From positions 644,724-708,723 of the forward strand of contig NZ_JADPFO010000001.1 of the NCBI RefSeq assembly GCF_015668515.1: 64,000 nucleotides of DNA, written 5' to 3'. Below, in pieces: positions 27,474-35,463 of the stretch (its first letter is position 1; each line of letters opens with the position of its first letter). The notes beneath the pieces were generated by a model. It ran no database searches. It had not been told where the DNA came from and was given only the letters and a program-made list of their open reading frames with translations. Source of the stretch: Paraclostridium tenue. GTDB lineage: Bacteria > Bacillota > Clostridia > Peptostreptococcales > Peptostreptococcaceae. The position numbers were made by a program, and so were the translations under genes.

Positions 27474-29352
27474 TTATAATGTATAAATATCTGAAAATTC
27501 TACATTCATCATATTTATCTTACTTAAACACTTAGGCGATTCACATAAGTTTAAATTTTCATCTTCCACTAAATGATCTGGTAAAGTAATTATAAATTCA
27601 CTACCTTCTCCCAATACACTATTTACATGTATACTTCCTCCATGCATTTCAACTAAAGATTTAACTAATGTAAGTCCTATCCCACTGCCTTCTTTTTCTC
27701 TTTTTAATTTATCTTTTACCTGTTCAAATCTTTTGAATATGCTTTCTAACTTTCCTTTAGGTATACCTATACCACTATCTTTAACGCTTATTTTTATATT
27801 ATCATTACAATTTACAGTTACTTCTATTTTTCCACCTGGATTGTTAAATTTTATAGCATTAGATATTAAATTTAACATAATTCTTTCCATATTATCTTGA
27901 TCAAAGCTAATTATCTTTTCTTCTACATTTGTATCAAATATTATACTTAATTTATTAGACTCTACAAATTCAAAAACAGATAAACATATATTTTCAATAC
28001 AACTTATAATATCCTTATTTTTAGGTGCATAAGCAAAGCACCCTGCATCTAATCTTGTAGTATCAATTAAATTATTTACAACTTTAACAAACGATTTGTA
28101 TTTTGCCCAACTATTCTTAAATATTTTTTAAAATATTCAAAATTTCCATCATCTAACTTATCCATTCTTAAATAAAGAACTTGAAGTGAGCTTGCTATTA
28201 CATTTATAGGTGTTCTAAGTTCATGAGATAAATTAGCAAAAAAATCCATCCTTAATTTTTCTAACTCTAATTCTAGCTTCTTATTTTGAGTAATATCACT
28301 TAGTATGCCTATTTTTTTCACTACATTACCATTTTCATCTAATAAAGGTACAAATTTAGCAAATATCCATTGTTCTTCTTTTCCTTTTCTTTTTATTTTA
28401 AATGTAAAGCTATAACTCTCTTTAAATTCATAGTTTTTAGGCATTGTTTCAAATTCAATTTGATGCCCATTTTTACGCCATTTTTCTACATCGTTATACG
28501 TTTCTCCTAATTGAGTTCCAAATACTTTTCAAAAGAAGGACTTATATATTGAGTCTTTTCTTTATCAATTATAATAATAGAATCTTCTATGTTATTAGCA
28601 ATCTCTAAAAATATTTTCTCATTTTTTTCTATATTTTTAAATAATTTAACTTTATTAGTCATCTCTATAGATATACCTATAGTACCTAAAATTGTATCAT
28701 TATAATATTCAGTAAATGGCCATTTAATAGTTTGGAAATATCCAATTTTATTAAAATTTGAGTTTATAAAATCTTCATATGTATTTAGTTTATTATTTTT
28801 GATGATATCGTTATCTTGAATGGTAAATTCCTTTGCAAAATTTTTAGGCATTATATCATAATCAGTTTTTCCTATTACTTCATTATAAGTTTTACTGAAA
28901 AATTCCAAAAACTTTTCATTCACGTCTACATATACACCATCTCTATCTTTAATCCAAGTCATATATGACGATTTTTTTAATAATGAAGGTAATTTAAGAT
29001 ACTTATTTCTAATTTTATTAAATATTATATGAAATTCATAATCTTCAACACGATAAATATCTATGCTAAAATGTGTATTTATCTTTTCTACATATACTTT
29101 TTTTGTATATTTTTCACTTTCATTTGCTTCTATAAATATTTTTTCCCATTCTAGTTTCTCTTGTCTTGGCATGCAATTTAATATGTATTTATTGATTGTA
29201 TTTTCATCATGGTTTCCAAAAAATTTTTCATATGACTTATTAAAATCTCTAACTTCTACTCCTGTATATCTACCTTTATTATCATTTATTACTTTTATAT
29301 ACATATAACCCATAGGGCTATCTTCTATAATTTCTCTATATATCTGATTCAT
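27474..29352 (-). pseudogene. PAS sensor histidine kinase with two frameshifts
   Basis: Three consecutive open frames spell one kinase. From 29352 an N-terminal PAS region and a second PAS run to a stop at 28507. The reading resumes in another frame at about 28520 (GTQLGETY, third PAS), then the phosphoacceptor FFANLSHELRTPINVI, to a stop near 28076. It then resumes from about 28078 (VNNLIDTTRLDAG) through N-box NLISNAIKF, VKDSGIGIP and GSGIGLTLVKSLVEMHGG to 27474. Each junction is explained by a single missing base in non-homopolymeric context (TATTTGG and AAGTTGTA). No response regulator is adjacent. It is inactive as written unless the shifts are sequencing errors. Confidence 0.85.
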
Positions 29353-29361
29353 TATTGCCCC

Positions 29362-29414
29362 CCTGATAAAAAAGTGTCCATTATAATAATATATACTTTT
29401 TTATCAGGTTTCAA
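29362..29414 (-). promoter_or_regulatory. Promoter of the kinase pseudogene with 14-bp inverted repeat
   Basis: On the minus strand, -35 TTGAAA (29409-29414) and -10 TATTAT (29386-29391) are spaced 17 bp. A perfect 14-bp inverted repeat has one arm in the spacer (29395-29408) and one beside the ribosome binding site (29362-29375), the shape of an operator or of a 5' hairpin controlling translation. Confidence 0.5.
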
Positions 29415-29542
29415 GTAAATGATTTATTTTATATAAAATTTTGTCAAAATTCTTTATTTTTGTATTGTTTTTTTAATTTATATTTATATTTATAATCATT
29501 TTATTTTTAGTTCTATTAGGATTTTTTGAAATTATAAAAAAT

Positions 29543-29965
29543 TTAATGATTCATAACATATTCTAAAAATTTTGTTTCTTTATTTATCTCTTCACTTAAA
29601 ATTTTAAAATTTTTGTTTTTATAAAAAGCAAATGCATTTTCATTATCTTTATATACAGATAAACTTAAATTCCCATAAATACTAATTGCATAATCTATTA
29701 ATTTACTTCCTATTCCCATTCCTTGACTATTAACATCAACAAATAATGCACCTATAAAATCATTATTTATAATAGATATAAATCCTTTTATCCTACCATT
29801 ATCTTCATATACAAAAGTATCTGATATAGGAATATAAATATTTTTAACATTGTTATAATTTTTTCTCCAGTAATTTTCATCTATAAAATTATGAGCTTTT
29901 ATAGTACTTTTTAGCCAAATATCCATTATTATATTTATATCTTTATTTTCTAACTTTCTTATCAT
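29543..29965 (-). CDS. GNAT family N-acetyltransferase
   Basis: A 140-residue acetyltransferase. Motif A is visible in LFVDVNSQGMGIGSKLIDYAIS, with the QGMGIG pyrophosphate-binding turn for acetyl-CoA, and the C-terminal YKDNENAFAFYKNKNFKI gives the usual Asn-Ala-x-x-Phe-Tyr helix. The N-terminal part (MRKL region with IIMDIWLKSTIKAHNFI) matches small YjaB/YedL-like acetyltransferases. The acceptor is unknown. It has a strong AGGAGAG site and stands alone; the flanking 29415-29542 is AT-rich and empty. Confidence 0.85.
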   Translation of the reverse strand: MIRKLENKDINIIMDIWLKSTIKAHNFIDENYWRKNYNNVKNIYIPISDTFVYEDNGRIKGFISIINNDFIGALFVDVNSQGMGIGSKLIDYAISIYGNLSLSVYKDNENAFAFYKNKNFKILSEEINKETKFLEYVMNH

Positions 29966-30034
29966 TTAATGCTCTCTCCTAGTTTAAATAATATTTAATA
30001 TATTATAACATTTTTTATTTTATTAAATAAAACA

Positions 30035-30050
30035 ATATCTCTTAAGATAT
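30035..30050 (-). terminator. Weak terminator of the MerR gene
   Basis: A 6-bp stem ATATCT/AGATAT with a CTTA loop is followed on the minus strand by TTGTTTTATTT; short and low in GC, so uncertain. Confidence 0.35.
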
Positions 30051-30068
30051 GGTTTTTATATTGATATT

Positions 30069-30827
30069 TTATTTTGCATATTTAAAAATTGCATCTCTTA
30101 AAGTCTGTGCTGCTTTTGGTCCTTTTTTATCATTGTAATATTTTTTAAATCTTTCATCATCTACATACATTTGAGCTAATCCTTTATGTGATTCATTAGA
30201 ATCTGTCGGCCATGAATAACATAACCACTCTTTATGTTTTTCATATACTTTTTTAGCAACATTACTTTCTAAATCTTGAGTTTTTATAAGTTCTTCTAAA
30301 GCTTCAAACATGTCTTCTTCTATTTGTTGCATATTTGAAAATTCTTTTTCGCTTAAGTTTAAAAACTTCTTATTTGATTTTTCAATAGTTTCTTTCCCGT
30401 ACTTTTCTCTTATTTCTTTTCCGTGTTTAGCTTCGTTTTCTTCTAATTTTTCTTTTTTAAATCCTTCAAACTTTTCTTTATTTGACATATCTATTTCTCC
30501 TTTATTATACGCTAATGTTTTTTCAACAGTTAATATAAGCTTATTAAGTTGGTCACGTCTAGAGATAAGTTTTTTATAATGCTCTTTAAGTGCATTATTT
30601 ATATCAAAATTTGGATTTGAAATTAATTCTCGTATATCTTCTAGCTTCATATCCATAGACTTATAAAATAGTATTTGTTGTAATAAGTCTACTTCTTTTT
30701 GGCCATATATACGATACCCTGATGAATTTATACGACATGGTTTTAGCAAGTTAATCTCATCATAATATCTAAGAGTTCGTGCACTAACTCCTGCTATTTC
30801 AGATAATTTCTTTATTGTATATTCCAT
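30069..30827 (-). CDS. MerR family regulator with TipAS antibiotic-binding domain
   Basis: The 252-residue protein has a MerR winged helix (YTIKKLSEIAGVSARTLRYY), a coiled-coil dimer helix to about residue 115 and a TipAS-type domain (about 135-252) with GLAQMYVDDERFKKYYND. In the family this globin-like domain traps thiopeptide or other ligands and activates transcription. The start at 30827 is set by AGGAGGTAGTTAAA. The gene lies immediately behind a MerR-type promoter with 19-bp spacing, so it activates itself. It may also act on the permease 180 bp away on the other strand. Confidence 0.9.
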   Translation of the reverse strand: MEYTIKKLSEIAGVSARTLRYYDEINLLKPCRINSSGYRIYGQKEVDLLQQILFYKSMDMKLEDIRELISNPNFDINNALKEHYKKLISRRDQLNKLILTVEKTLAYNKGEIDMSNKEKFEGFKKEKLEENEAKHGKEIREKYGKETIEKSNKKFLNLSEKEFSNMQQIEEDMFEALEELIKTQDLESNVAKKVYEKHKEWLCYSWPTDSNESHKGLAQMYVDDERFKKYYNDKKGPKAAQTLRDAIFKYAK

Positions 30828-30850
30828 TTTAACTACCTCCTGACAATTTA

Positions 30851-30881
30851 ATAATAAAGGATTACGTTGGGTAAAGGTCAA
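30851..30881 (-). promoter_or_regulatory. MerR-type promoter (19-bp spacer)
   Basis: A -35 TTGACC (30876-30881) and a -10 TATTAT (30851-30856) are separated by 19 bp, the over-long spacing that MerR proteins correct by twisting DNA. The spacer contains TTAC and GTAA half-sites around its middle. It sits in front of the TipA-like regulator gene. Confidence 0.75.
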
Positions 30882-31008
30882 TAGTAAATTTTCTATTATA
30901 AGTTTATAATTTTCTACTTATGATTTCAACTTACTTAATTTTTTGTATGTAACTAATAAAGGTTATATGTCATATAATTAACTATCACTTAAAAGGGGGA
31001 TAAGCATA

Positions 31009-32382
31009 ATGATATTAACAGGAGCCCATTACATTTACATTTTCTTTATCTTAATAATATTAATTGCTATGATAATGAAAAAAGACACAATCGTACCTTG
31101 TATGCTTGGTGTATTTTGTCTAGCTTTATTTTACACTAATAATTTAGCTAAATCAGTTGGAGCTATTTTTGATGGTTTAATAATATCTTTAGGGGAATTA
31201 GGTCCTATTATAATGATAATTGCTATGATGGTGTCATTATCAAAAGCCTTGGAAGATAATTATGCTATAGAGTATATGGTTAAACCATTTTTAAAAGTAA
31301 TCAAAAATGAAACGACTGCATTTTTTACAGTTGGTATATCTATGACAATACTTTCTTGGTTTTTCTGGCCTAGCCCAGCAGTAGCTTTAGTTGGTTCAAT
31401 ATTTTTGCCTATAGCTGTAAGATCTGGCCTTCCTAATATTGGTGTTGCCATAGCTCTTAATTTATTTGGTCATGGATTTGCGCTTTCAACTGATTTTATA
31501 ATTCAAGGTGCACCTAGTATAACTTCTGGAGCTGCTGGTTTAAAAGTATCTGATGTAATAAATAATGGTATGATTTTATTTTGGGTTATGTCTATAGTTA
31601 CCATAGGTGTAGCTTTTTATATGCTAAAAAAAGATATCAAAAAAGGATTGTTTAAAAATGAAATAAGTAAAAGTAAAGAAATAAACATAAAAACATTTAA
31701 CATTAAAGCAAAAATAGCTACATTTTTAGTATTAATTTTATTTTTATTAGATATAATTGCTATGTTAGTTTTTGAGTTAAAAGGTTCAAATGCAACTGCA
31801 CTGCTTGGAGGAACAGCTATATTTTTATTAATTATTATAAATATAATAAACCACGGTAAAAATAGTTTAGATAAAATATGTGAAAATATAACTGATGGAT
31901 TTTTATTTGGAATGAGAATATTTGCAGTAATTATTCCAATAGGTGCATTTTTCTATATGGGTGAAGTTGCTCCTTTAACTAACCTTTTAGGAGATGTACT
32001 TCCTCAAGCTTCACAAGGTTTGTTATCTGATATAGGTGTTGCTTTATCTGAAGCTATCCCATTAAATAAATATATCGTTTGTGGTATTGAGACTATAGTA
32101 GGTTGTATAACTGGTTTAGATGGATCTGGATTTTCAGGAATGGCTTTAGCTGGTTCTACTGCTTCAGTATTTGGTAATGCTGTAGATGTTAATGTTGGAA
32201 CTTTAGCTGCTCTTGGTCAAATTGGTGCTATATGGACAGGTGGAGGTTGTTTAGTTCCGTGGGCTGTTATTTCTTCATCAGCTATATGTGGTGTTGACCC
32301 TATAGAACTAGCAAAGAGAAATTTGATTCCTGTTGGAACTGGCTTAATTGTTACTACTATAGTTGCTATGTTTATTATATAA
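31009..32382 (+). CDS. Ion-transporter-superfamily permease (substrate unknown)
   Basis: A 457-residue membrane protein with about 12 segments in two halves. Helix-breaking Gly/Ser/Pro stretches, FWPSPAVALVGSIFLPIAV with STDFIIQGAPSITSG in the first half and GLDGSGFSGMALAGSTASVF with GGGCLVPWAVISSSA in the second, resemble the re-entrant hairpins of GntP/NhaC/Dcu-like carriers. It probably moves an organic acid or cation with sodium or protons. I cannot name the subfamily. AAGGGGG precedes the start. It is alone on the plus strand, divergent from the MerR regulator, which might control it. Confidence 0.65.
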   Translation: MILTGAHYIYIFFILIILIAMIMKKDTIVPCMLGVFCLALFYTNNLAKSVGAIFDGLIISLGELGPIIMIIAMMVSLSKALEDNYAIEYMVKPFLKVIKNETTAFFTVGISMTILSWFFWPSPAVALVGSIFLPIAVRSGLPNIGVAIALNLFGHGFALSTDFIIQGAPSITSGAAGLKVSDVINNGMILFWVMSIVTIGVAFYMLKKDIKKGLFKNEISKSKEINIKTFNIKAKIATFLVLILFLLDIIAMLVFELKGSNATALLGGTAIFLLIIINIINHGKNSLDKICENITDGFLFGMRIFAVIIPIGAFFYMGEVAPLTNLLGDVLPQASQGLLSDIGVALSEAIPLNKYIVCGIETIVGCITGLDGSGFSGMALAGSTASVFGNAVDVNVGTLAALGQIGAIWTGGGCLVPWAVISSSAICGVDPIELAKRNLIPVGTGLIVTTIVAMFII

Positions 32383-32417
32383 AAAAACTCTTATATCAAA
32401 AGATATGAGAGTTTTTT
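32382..32417. terminator. Bidirectional terminator shared by permease and tRNA-like gene
   Basis: A 16-bp stem including one G-U pair (32382-32397 with 32402-32417), A6 and T6 tails. It lies just 3' of the plus-strand permease and 7 bp past the 3' end of the minus-strand tRNA-like gene. Confidence 0.85.
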
Positions 32418-32423
32418 ACATAT

Positions 32424-32499
32424 TGGTTGCAAAGGCAGGACTCGAACCTGCAACATTTGAGTTACGAGCCCAACGAACTGCCAACTGCTCCACTCTTCG
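32424..32499 (-). tRNA. Initiator-type tRNA with CGU anticodon (variant or pseudo-tRNA-fMet)
   Basis: A 76-nt cloverleaf fits canonical numbering exactly: acceptor CGAAGAG/CTTTGCA, D stem GAGC/GTTC, anticodon stem TTGGG/CTCAA, five-base variable loop, T stem GCAGG/CCTGC, encoded ACCA end. Initiator hallmarks are kept: unpaired C1-A72, the TGGAGCAGTTGG D-arm, G-rich anticodon stem and GCAACCA end. Compared with normal tRNA-fMet, the anticodon is CGT instead of CAT, position 3-70 is A-G, pair 30-40 is G-U, and the acceptor has lost most GC pairs. CGU would read ACG. No convincing promoter was found upstream. It is either a decaying copy or a special initiator; elongator tRNA-Thr is unlikely from the body sequence. 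Confidence 0.7.
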
Positions 32500-32545
32500 A
32501 TGTTATTTTTCTTATTTTAAATTAATTTGAAAGTTATAAGTATAC

Positions 32546-32574
32546 TTGACAATATAAAAAAAAAGATTTATTAT
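32546..32574 (+). promoter_or_regulatory. Consensus promoter of the zinc-finger/GIY-YIG gene
   Basis: TTGACA (32546-32551), a 17-bp A-rich spacer and TATTAT (32569-32574) form a near-perfect sigma-A promoter 53 bp upstream of the start codon. It lies divergent from the tRNA-like gene. Confidence 0.8.
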
Positions 32575-32626
32575 GTTAATAGTTAAATCTATTAAATATA
32601 TTAACAATAGAAAAAGGTGATGATCA

Positions 32627-33910
32627 ATGAAAAAAAATATTAACTTGATCGGGCAATTTAAATCCGATTGGATTAGGTATAGCGACTACGAAATAAAAGA
32701 AAATAAAAAAGGAAAAAAATATATTTGCCCAATTGAATCTTCTTACTTTACTATGTATAATCCTTTTGATAATGCAAATGAATTAGTTTTTGACTTAATA
32801 AAATTAGGTGATTTTGCATTAGATAAATCTATTGAAAAAAGTACTATTGAAAATAAATTAATAGTATTTGCAAAAAAATATGGTTTATTAGGTTTAATAG
32901 CTTCTAGTGTTTACAATAGAAACATAATAGGTGAAGAAAAGGTACTTTTTGTAGAAAACAACTGTATAAAAAAAGAAGGTATTATGGACGTAGATAAATA
33001 CCTTGATTTATTCTTACCATTTTGTGAAGAAGAAGAATTATATATTAGAAAAATGGGTAAACACTTAACAGTACATAAGTTAGAAGATTCTCCTAAATTT
33101 TATGGTAAAAGACCACTTATATTAGACCTTGTATTTTCAAGATTTTACTGTGAAGAAGTAGATTGGATTTTAGATTTTGCGAAAAATATCTCTACACATA
33201 TTAACCAACTACTTATATACAAAAACGCTAACTTAACAGAAGCTGTTACTATTATGGCGGGTAAATTTAAAGCAGAAAAAATAGGAATAACTATAGGAGT
33301 ATTAGATAAGCCAATTATTGAATGGGAATTTGATTCGCTTAAAACTACTATAGAAACTATATATGCTTTTGCAGTGACTGATGAAAATAATATATTAACT
33401 AGATGTGAATATTGTAAAAGTGCTTTTATAGCTAAAAGTGAAAGAGAAAAATATTGTACTCCTTCTTGTAGAAATTGTTCTAACGTTATTAAAAGTAGAA
33501 ATAAGAAAAAAGCTTTAGAAAATAAAAAAGCTAATGATAATAAAGTAGGTGATGAAAAAATGAGTAATAAAGAAAAAAGAAAAAAAGAATTTGTTATGGA
33601 ATATAAAGAACGCCCTGTTACTGGTGGAATTTATAAAATAACAAATACAATTAGTGGTAAGTATCTATTAATGAATGATATAGATTTAAAAAGCACTAAA
33701 AATAGATTTGACTTTAGTGTAAAGACAGATATGGGTATGCACCCTAAAATGAACAAAGATTGGAAAGAGTTTGGTGCAAATTCCTTTACATTTGAAGTTT
33801 TGGAAGAAATAGAAAAAAAAGACACTCAAAGCAAAGAATCTTTTAAAGAGGATTTAAAAAAATTAGAAGAAATTTGGGCCGAAAAATTAGATTCAACTAA
33901 AAGATATTAA
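32627..33910 (+). CDS. Zinc-finger protein fused to a GIY-YIG nuclease-like domain
   Basis: The 427-residue cytosolic protein has three parts. Residues 1 to about 255 are a helical domain I do not recognise. Residues about 260-292 form a CGNR-like zinc ribbon (CEYCKSAFIAKSEREKYC followed by TPSCRN). A lysine-rich linker then leads to a GIY-YIG-like domain (about 325-427) with GGIYKITN, an Arg in TKNRFDFS and a Glu in FTFEVLEEIE. The second half of the GIY-YIG signature, normally YIG or similar, is YLLMND, so activity is uncertain. RBS AAAGGTGATGATCA. It stands head to head with the initiator-like tRNA. Nucleic-acid binding or cleavage is a reasonable inference; the target is unknown. Confidence 0.65.
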   Translation: MKKNINLIGQFKSDWIRYSDYEIKENKKGKKYICPIESSYFTMYNPFDNANELVFDLIKLGDFALDKSIEKSTIENKLIVFAKKYGLLGLIASSVYNRNIIGEEKVLFVENNCIKKEGIMDVDKYLDLFLPFCEEEELYIRKMGKHLTVHKLEDSPKFYGKRPLILDLVFSRFYCEEVDWILDFAKNISTHINQLLIYKNANLTEAVTIMAGKFKAEKIGITIGVLDKPIIEWEFDSLKTTIETIYAFAVTDENNILTRCEYCKSAFIAKSEREKYCTPSCRNCSNVIKSRNKKKALENKKANDNKVGDEKMSNKEKRKKEFVMEYKERPVTGGIYKITNTISGKYLLMNDIDLKSTKNRFDFSVKTDMGMHPKMNKDWKEFGANSFTFEVLEEIEKKDTQSKESFKEDLKKLEEIWAEKLDSTKRY

Positions 33911-33920
33911 TAAATATATA

Positions 33921-33965
33921 AAAAACTACCAATATGTTATTTATCTTAGCAGATTGGTAGTTTTT
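33921..33965. terminator. Bidirectional terminator
   Basis: A 13-bp perfect stem AAAAACTACCAAT (33921-33933) with 33953-33965, between convergent genes. Confidence 0.85.
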
Positions 33966-33978
33966 ATTTAACATTTAA

Positions 33979-35139
33979 TTATAATGCTTTTTCAATTACT
34001 TTACGACTTATATCTAATCCTAAATCACCAGTTTCTGATAAATTAGTCATACCATGACGATTTAGTGAATCTACTACAGTATCTACATCATCTTTTGTAA
34101 GTCCATATTTAGATAAATGAGTTGGCATATCTAAGCTTTCAAAGAATTCACGAGTTTTACTTATAGCTAAGTCAATTTTTTCATCATCGCTACCTTCTTT
34201 TATGTCCCAAACACGTTCAGCATATTGAACTATCTTAGCTCCTTTTTCTTTTCTTCTAACTTCCCAAAGTGCTGGAAGTATAGTGGCTAAGGTTTTAGCA
34301 TGGTCTATTCCATATATAGCAGTTAATTCATGTCCTATTTTATGAGTTGTCCAATCTTGTGGTACTCCAGCAGCTATAAGTCCGTTAAGTCCCATAGTTG
34401 CACACCAGACAAGATTTGCTCTTGCATCATAATCAGTTGGATTATCTATAGTTTTTCTTCCTATTTCTATTAAAGTTTTTAAAATACCTTCCGCTGTTCT
34501 ATCTTGGAATCTTGCATCTACTGGATATGTAGCATATTGTTCAAGTACATGTATAAAAGTATCAACAACACCATTTGCAACTTGTGTTTTTGGTAATGTA
34601 TATGTTAATGTTGGGTCTAGTATTGAAAATTTCGGAAATGATAATGGACTTCTTACTGAGAATTTTCCACCATCGTAACTAATAACTGCCCCTCCGTTCA
34701 TTTCTGAACCTGTTGCAGGTAAAGTAACTACAGTTCCTATAGGTAATCCTTTTGAAACTGGTACTGGTGTAAATCCATATTTTAATAAATCTGTTTTGTC
34801 TTCACCATCATAATTAGCTGCTAAGTTTACAAACTTTGTTCCATCCATTACAGATCCACCACCAACAGCTAATAAAAAGTTTATATTTTCTTTTTTTACT
34901 ACTTCTACTGCTTTCATTAACGTTTCGTACTTAGGATTTGGTTCTATTCCTGAGAATTCAAATATTTCACGACCTTTTAAAGCTTCTTTTACTTTATCTA
35001 AAGTACCAAACTTTTTGATACTTCCTCCACCATAAAGAATTAATACTCTAGCATCTTTATCAACAAGATCGTTTAATTTTTCTATTTTATCTTTTCCAAA
35101 GACGATTTTAGTTGGATTATAAAACTCAAAATCTAGCAT
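33979..35139 (-). CDS. Iron-containing alcohol dehydrogenase (YqhD/BDH type)
   Basis: A 386-residue group III alcohol dehydrogenase. The N-terminal FEFYNPTKIVFGKDKIEKL, the nucleotide motif LLAVGGGSVMDGTKF and metal-ligand stretches VVDTFIHVLEQYATYPVDA and GHELTAIYGIDHAKTLAT are typical of NAD(P)H-dependent butanol or aldehyde reductases. It probably reduces short aldehydes in fermentation or detoxification. I start at ATG 35139, which has AGGAGATGAATATT; longer in-frame starts lack a site. It is a single gene. Confidence 0.92.
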   Translation of the reverse strand: MLDFEFYNPTKIVFGKDKIEKLNDLVDKDARVLILYGGGSIKKFGTLDKVKEALKGREIFEFSGIEPNPKYETLMKAVEVVKKENINFLLAVGGGSVMDGTKFVNLAANYDGEDKTDLLKYGFTPVPVSKGLPIGTVVTLPATGSEMNGGAVISYDGGKFSVRSPLSFPKFSILDPTLTYTLPKTQVANGVVDTFIHVLEQYATYPVDARFQDRTAEGILKTLIEIGRKTIDNPTDYDARANLVWCATMGLNGLIAAGVPQDWTTHKIGHELTAIYGIDHAKTLATILPALWEVRRKEKGAKIVQYAERVWDIKEGSDDEKIDLAISKTREFFESLDMPTHLSKYGLTKDDVDTVVDSLNRHGMTNLSETGDLGLDISRKVIEKAL

Positions 35140-35330
35140 AATATTCATCTCCTTTTGCTTTATGTATTTATAATACCATATTTTTTTAATTGTTCTCAAA
35201 TTTTTACATAAAAATTCAAATCAAATTTAATAACTAGCCATAAATCCCCCAACAATTATATTTTTAATGTAATTACAAAATTAAGAAATTTATAAAGAAA
35301 AATTTTTAAAAATTCTTATATCAAAAGCCA

Positions 35331-35362
35331 TTTATTTGTAGTTTTCTTGATATTACAAATAA
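35331..35362. repeat. Inverted repeat in the 35140-35463 gap
   Basis: TTATTTGTA and TACAAATAA form a 9-bp perfect inverted repeat with a loop of about a dozen bases, upstream of the alcohol dehydrogenase. It may be an operator or the stem of a weak terminator. The rest of the gap is AT-rich without a gene. Confidence 0.35.
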
Positions 35363-35393
35363 GTTTACTATGTAGGTAGTTGGTGTAGTAGTA

Positions 35394-35425
35394 TAAAAAA
35401 CACTCATAAGTTATAACCTATGAGT
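35394..35425 (-). terminator. Terminator of the GHL10-like gene
   Basis: ACTCATA (35402-35408) pairs with TATGAGT (35419-35425) and is followed on the minus strand by GTTTTTTATA. It lies 38 bp 3' of the gene. Confidence 0.7.
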
Positions 35426-35463
35426 ATTTTTATAAACCTTAGTTCCTTATTAATATAAGTATT

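Noticed and set aside
27474..29352. Three separate small genes instead of one kinase
   Set aside because: The pieces follow one kinase order exactly, only the first has a ribosome binding site, and the two gaps read through in an alternate frame.
32424..32499. Ordinary elongator tRNA-Thr(CGU)
   Set aside because: The body has initiator features, including C1-A72 and the initiator D-arm, and matches tRNA-fMet far better than tRNA-Thr.
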